From a bacterium (GTDB lineage Bacteria; BMS3Abin14), in contig JARGFZ010000004.1 in the NCBI GenBank assembly GCA_029210965.1, positions 59,324 to 123,323 on the forward strand: DNA of 64,000 bases, written 5' to 3'. The notes under the pieces are model-generated. The model was not told the DNA's origin. It did not search any database and saw nothing but the letters and a program-made list of their open reading frames with translations. A program made the position numbers and the translations under genes. The stretch's first letter is position 1. Each line of letters opens with the position of its first letter. This document shows positions 61,157-64,000 of this stretch, in pieces.

Positions 61157-62395
61157 CTATTTCTCCCCTTGGTCGTTGGTCTCGATCTCTTCGTGATCGT
61201 CCGGCCGGGTACGCTGGAGGGTACGCAGGAAAAGGTTCTTCGAGACCGCTCCCACATACTTGCCGCTTTCATCGAGTATGGGTAACGGCCAGAGGTTGCG
61301 GGCGACCTCGGGCAGGATATCCTGCATGGAGTCGGAAACGCCACCTGTCACGCTGCCCTCGATATAGGCTTCCGAGATCAAGTGCTCTTCTCCCGGCTTG
61401 TCGATGAGTGCACGAAGGGAATCGGTTGAAACAACACCTTTGAACTTCTTCTCGATGTCCACCACATAACCGTACTCCCGGTCGTTTTTGATCAGCCGCT
61501 GCAAAGCCACCCTTGGGTTCTTTCCGTCGGTAACGGGAATGGTAACCTGCTGGTCGCTGGCGATGTCGCCAGCCGTGAGGATGTTCGTGGGGTCCACTCC
61601 TCTGAAGAAGGCCCGGACGTAATCATCGGCCGGGTTCTGGAGGATCTCTTCAGGGGTGCCTACCTGAACGACACGGCCGCCTTCCATGATGGCAATCCGG
61701 TCACCGATACGCATCGCCTCGTCGAGGTCGTGGGAGATGAAAACAATGGTTCTTTTTTCCTTTGCCTGCAGCTTGAGCAGCTCATCCTGCATTTCGGTGC
61801 GGATAAGCGGATCGAGTGCGGAAAAGGCTTCATCCATCAGCAGGATATGGGGATCCACCGCCAACCCCCGCGCCAGTCCAACCCTTTGTTTCATGCCCCC
61901 TGAAAGTTCGTCCGGCCTGCTGTCGGCCCACGATTCAAGACCCACCTGCTCCAATACCTCGAGGGCGCGTTTGTCACGGACATTTCGCTCAACGCCGTCC
62001 AGTTCCAGGCCAAATGCGGCATTTTGAAGGACTGTCAGGTGCGGCATGAGAGCGAAAGACTGGAACACCATGCTGAGTTTGTCCCGTCGGAGCTTTACAA
62101 GCTGTTCGTCACTCATCGCGGTAATATCTTCCCCCTCGATCATAACTTTTCCCGACGTAGGCTTTATCAACCGGTTGAGCATGCGCACCAGGGTTGACTT
62201 GCCGCTTCCTGAAAGCCCCATCACCACCATGATCTCATCTTCTTCGATGCTGAAGGTGGCATCGGCCACACCCACTGTGTGGCCTGTTTTTTTCAGTATT
62301 TCTTCCTTGCTGATCCCCTCCCGGATCATCTTCAGGGCTTTTTCCGGCTTTGGCCCGAAAATCTTGTAGAGGTTCTGGATCTCGATCTTGGACAT
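61157..62395 (-). CDS. proV: glycine betaine/proline ABC transporter ATP-binding protein
   Basis: 412 residues. ABC core: Walker [39 protein letters not shown], Walker B ILLMDEAFSALDPLIRTE. The C-terminal 130 residues are the tandem CBS domains of ProV/OpuAA (YGYVVDIEKKFKGVVSTDSL and LPILDESGKYVGAVSKNLFL), which sense ionic strength or c-di-AMP. KKTGHTVGVADATFSIEEDE is the usual ProV leader. GGGAGAGCTG precedes the ATG. Confidence 0.95.
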   Translation of the reverse strand: MSKIEIQNLYKIFGPKPEKALKMIREGISKEEILKKTGHTVGVADATFSIEEDEIMVVMGLSGSGKSTLVRMLNRLIKPTSGKVMIEGEDITAMSDEQLVKLRRDKLSMVFQSFALMPHLTVLQNAAFGLELDGVERNVRDKRALEVLEQVGLESWADSRPDELSGGMKQRVGLARGLAVDPHILLMDEAFSALDPLIRTEMQDELLKLQAKEKRTIVFISHDLDEAMRIGDRIAIMEGGRVVQVGTPEEILQNPADDYVRAFFRGVDPTNILTAGDIASDQQVTIPVTDGKNPRVALQRLIKNDREYGYVVDIEKKFKGVVSTDSLRALIDKPGEEHLISEAYIEGSVTGGVSDSMQDILPEVARNLWPLPILDESGKYVGAVSKNLFLRTLQRTRPDDHEEIETNDQGEK

Positions 62396-62739
62396 ATCAG
62401 CTCTCCCTGCTCGATAAGAGCTATCAAAGAACGCACTTGTCCCTCGACATAGGGGACCGTTTAAGCTTCACACCGGGATCGATGGGGAAAGCTCAGATCT
62501 GGTCCCGATCTGCTAGATGTGTTCTCTGGTCGCGGATGGCGTTGCTACTGCAGATGGCGTTGCTAATTTAGAGCGGATCGATAATTTTCCCAAAATATTG
62601 TTTGTCTCCCGGCTAGAGTTAACCCTGCGGTTTAAGGCATTTTATTATCATTTCAGACGAATGAGTCACCCAGGTAAATTCGCCGATCGCTGTTAATACT
62701 ATAACATTCCAGGTAAAATTACAAAACAGAGCCTCTTCC

Positions 62740-62794
62740 AACATGAAATGAGTCTGAAGCAAGCCTCGTGTTTCTAACATGAGAGGAGTCTGAA
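62740..62794. repeat. direct repeat near an IS-like end
   Basis: AACATGAAATGAGTCTGAA (62740-62758) and AACATGAGAGGAGTCTGAA (62776-62794) differ at two positions. They lie just upstream of the integrase fragment and probably belong to the element's left end. A shorter direct repeat ATGGCGTTGCTA occurs at about 62536-62562. The spacer 62396-62837 has no gene. Confidence 0.5.
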
Positions 62795-62837
62795 CAACAG
62801 GTCTGAAAACGTTCATGATGAAAGGATGAAAATTATC

Positions 62838-63080
62838 ATGAATGTCAAACACCTCCAGACCCTTCAACAGGTCACCGACTTTCTGCATGGCAGCAGTGCC
62901 TTTGAACCGGCTCCTGCAACGCAGGGAGAACGCTACCAATGGATAGATCAGACCCTGCGACACTTCCGCTATGATAGCCGTACTAAGGCAGAGAAAGGTC
63001 TGCTGATCGTCTACCTGTGTCGCATCAGCGGTTATTCACGACAGCAGATCACTCGTCTGATTCGACGCTGGGCATCCGAG
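62838..63080 (+). pseudogene. N-terminal fragment of an IS481-like integrase/transposase
   Basis: MNVKHLQTLQQVTDFLHGSS, then YQWIDQTLRHFRYDSRTKAE and GLLIVYLCRISGYSRQQITR match the N-terminal HTH region of rve-type integrases of the IS481/IS3 group. The reading then runs abruptly into another transposase in a different frame at about 63075. The catalytic DDE domain is missing. Confidence 0.65.
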
Positions 63081-63535
63081 CAGACCAGGCTATTACACTG
63101 GTCACCTATAAATCCAAGAAGGGCTACCCGGAACCGTTGCGCCGGGTCAGCTACGTTGATAAAGAACGAAACAAACGATTGGTGTTTCTCACCAACAATT
63201 TTGAGATCGCGGCACCAACGGTTGCCGCAATCTACAAGCAGCGCTGGCAGGTGGAACTATTCTTCAAATGGATCAAACAGCATCTGCGAATCAAAGCGTT
63301 CCTGGGAACCTCGACCAACGCCGTCAAAAGCCAGATCTGGGTTGCCTTGTGCGTCTATCTGCTCGTAGCGATAAACAAGAAACGGCTTCAAGTTCCATGC
63401 ACGCTCTACACTTTTCTACAGATTCTGGAGGTCAACTTGTTCGAGAAAAAGCTTATTTCTCAGCTAGTTACGGACGCGCTCAAACAGGTTCCAGACCTAC
63501 CAGAGCGTAACCAGTTGAATTTGTTCAACTATTAA
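63077..63535 (+). mobile_element. C-terminal fragment of an IS4-family transposase
   Basis: Reads AITLVTYKSKKGYPEPLRRV, VFLTNNFEIAAPTVAAIYKQ, and RWQVELFFKWIKQHLRIKAF: the YREK-type region (Y-(2)R-(3)E-(6)K) that holds the third catalytic Glu of IS4 transposases. It ends at a TAA at 63535. The N-terminal half with the first two Asp residues is absent, so the element is immobile. Confidence 0.75.
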
Positions 63536-63542
63536 CCGGACA

Positions 63543-64000
63543 CTACTGATCTACGCTCTCAAAATCAGATGAACCACGCATCAGTAAATACTGTTTCATG
63601 CGACGCTTCAGCGCACCGTGAAGCGACTCCACATCACCATTTTCGTGTGGGGCATTGACCTGGATCGTATGCGGCCGCATACCAAAATGACCCATCACAT
63701 CCAGGTAATCCTTGTTGAAGGACCGACGGTGGCCGTCCTCCTTGGAAGGATTATGCGTAGCCGCACTGCTGTGATCGGTCCAGTGTTCCAGCGGAACGTG
63801 TCCCAGCCGGAATAGTGCCGCCTGAATACCGGTTCGTAGTGCCAGGAGGCTCTCGCTGTGGCAAATCGTTGCCCATTCCCAGTTCGAACAGGTCAACACG
63901 CAGTGACAAAGCAAATGAGGGAAAGGTTTGCAGTGGACCCCAATGTCAAGACCACTTTCCTTTGAACTTAAGGTGTATCCTCTCCGTGTAAGAGGCGGAG
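63543..64000 (-). mobile_element. IS21-type IstA transposase fragment, running off the window
   Basis: Minus-strand frame open to the window edge. It contains CHCVLTCSNWEWATICHSES, LLALRTGIQAALFRLGHVPL, HWTDHSSAATH, HIQVNAPHENGDVESLHGAL and KRRMKQYLLMRGSSDFESVDQ, matching the second half of the DDE domain of IstA (Asp in TDHS, Glu in NGDVES). It stops at 63543, eight bp from the IS4 fragment, so the 3' end was probably removed when the IS4 copy inserted or by deletion. Confidence 0.72.

Noticed and set aside
62619..62963. 114-codon minus-strand frame before the integrase fragment
   Set aside because: Overlaps the integrase N-terminus on the other strand and shows no motif.
1..64000. CRISPR array, rRNA or tRNA genes
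   Set aside because: No series of regularly spaced repeats and no tRNA- or rRNA-like sequence was recognised by eye; a tRNAscan or Rfam search could still reveal something.

Overview
The window looks like a chromosomal or metagenome contig from an anaerobic or microaerophilic Gram-negative bacterium, most plausibly of the old Deltaproteobacteria (Desulfobacterota). This is inferred from gene content and style, not from a marker gene: lipoprotein and outer-membrane type proteins, YeeE/YedE sulfur transporters, ArsF- and ArsM-type arsenic proteins, a probable selenocysteine-encoding gene, many regulators next to small ABC operons, and long gene-poor spacers full of REP-like palindromes. No rRNA or tRNA gene and no CRISPR array was recognised.

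Layout. 0-5.2 kb: a partial coiled-coil gene, an MscS channel, and a minus-strand sulfur-type operon (SLC13/TrkA-C permease, a persulfide-dioxygenase-like remnant, two YeeE/YedE proteins). 5.7-14.7 kb: an intact beta-CASP nuclease followed by a decaying block (barrel pseudogene, frameshifted lipoprotein, frameshifted PQQ-repeat protein, a RelE/Phd toxin-antitoxin pair, and a 1,160-codon membrane protein broken by three nonsense codons and frameshifts). 15-17.7 kb: a secreted basic protein, a thioredoxin-like gene with an in-frame TGA followed by a textbook bacterial SECIS hairpin, a TVP38 membrane protein and a DUF2892 protein. 17.7-25.9 kb: a copper-homeostasis region (CopA, CsoR with its operator in the promoter spacer, cytochrome c, SHOCT, DUF302, Lgt, secreted proteins, ArsF-like thioredoxin). 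26-30.3 kb: a P2-type cation ATPase, a broken zinc-ribbon membrane gene and a nucleotidyltransferase/HTH pair that looks like a leaderless toxin-antitoxin operon. 30.6-35 kb: a trehalose operon carrying both OtsA-OtsB and a TreT-like synthase plus a DUF5752 protein. 35.7-47.1 kb: a periplasmic GDPD, a GntR-controlled ABC transporter with a FAH-family hydrolase, a signal-less solute-binding protein, ArsR-ArsM, a MatB-like acyl-CoA synthetase and small zinc-ribbon/PepSY-type proteins. 47.5-53.1 kb: an Aap amino-acid ABC transporter with a short asparaginase, bounded by palindrome clusters and possibly transferred as a block. 53-62.4 kb: RarD, an NAPE-PLD-like lipoprotein, a quinone oxidoreductase, remnants, and a ProVWX betaine transporter. 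62.7-64 kb: nested transposase relics running off the end.

Working together: trehalose synthesis, ProVWX and MscS form an osmotic-stress theme; CopA/CsoR, ArsR/ArsM and ArsF-like genes form a metal/metalloid theme; the Aap-asparaginase and GntR-ABC-FAH blocks supply nutrient uptake. Several dispersed intergenic motifs recur across the window and at least one gene truncation coincides with such a motif. Many of the lesions that break genes lie in homopolymers, so some may be sequencing errors; the nonsense codons in the 11-14.7 kb gene are less easily explained that way.
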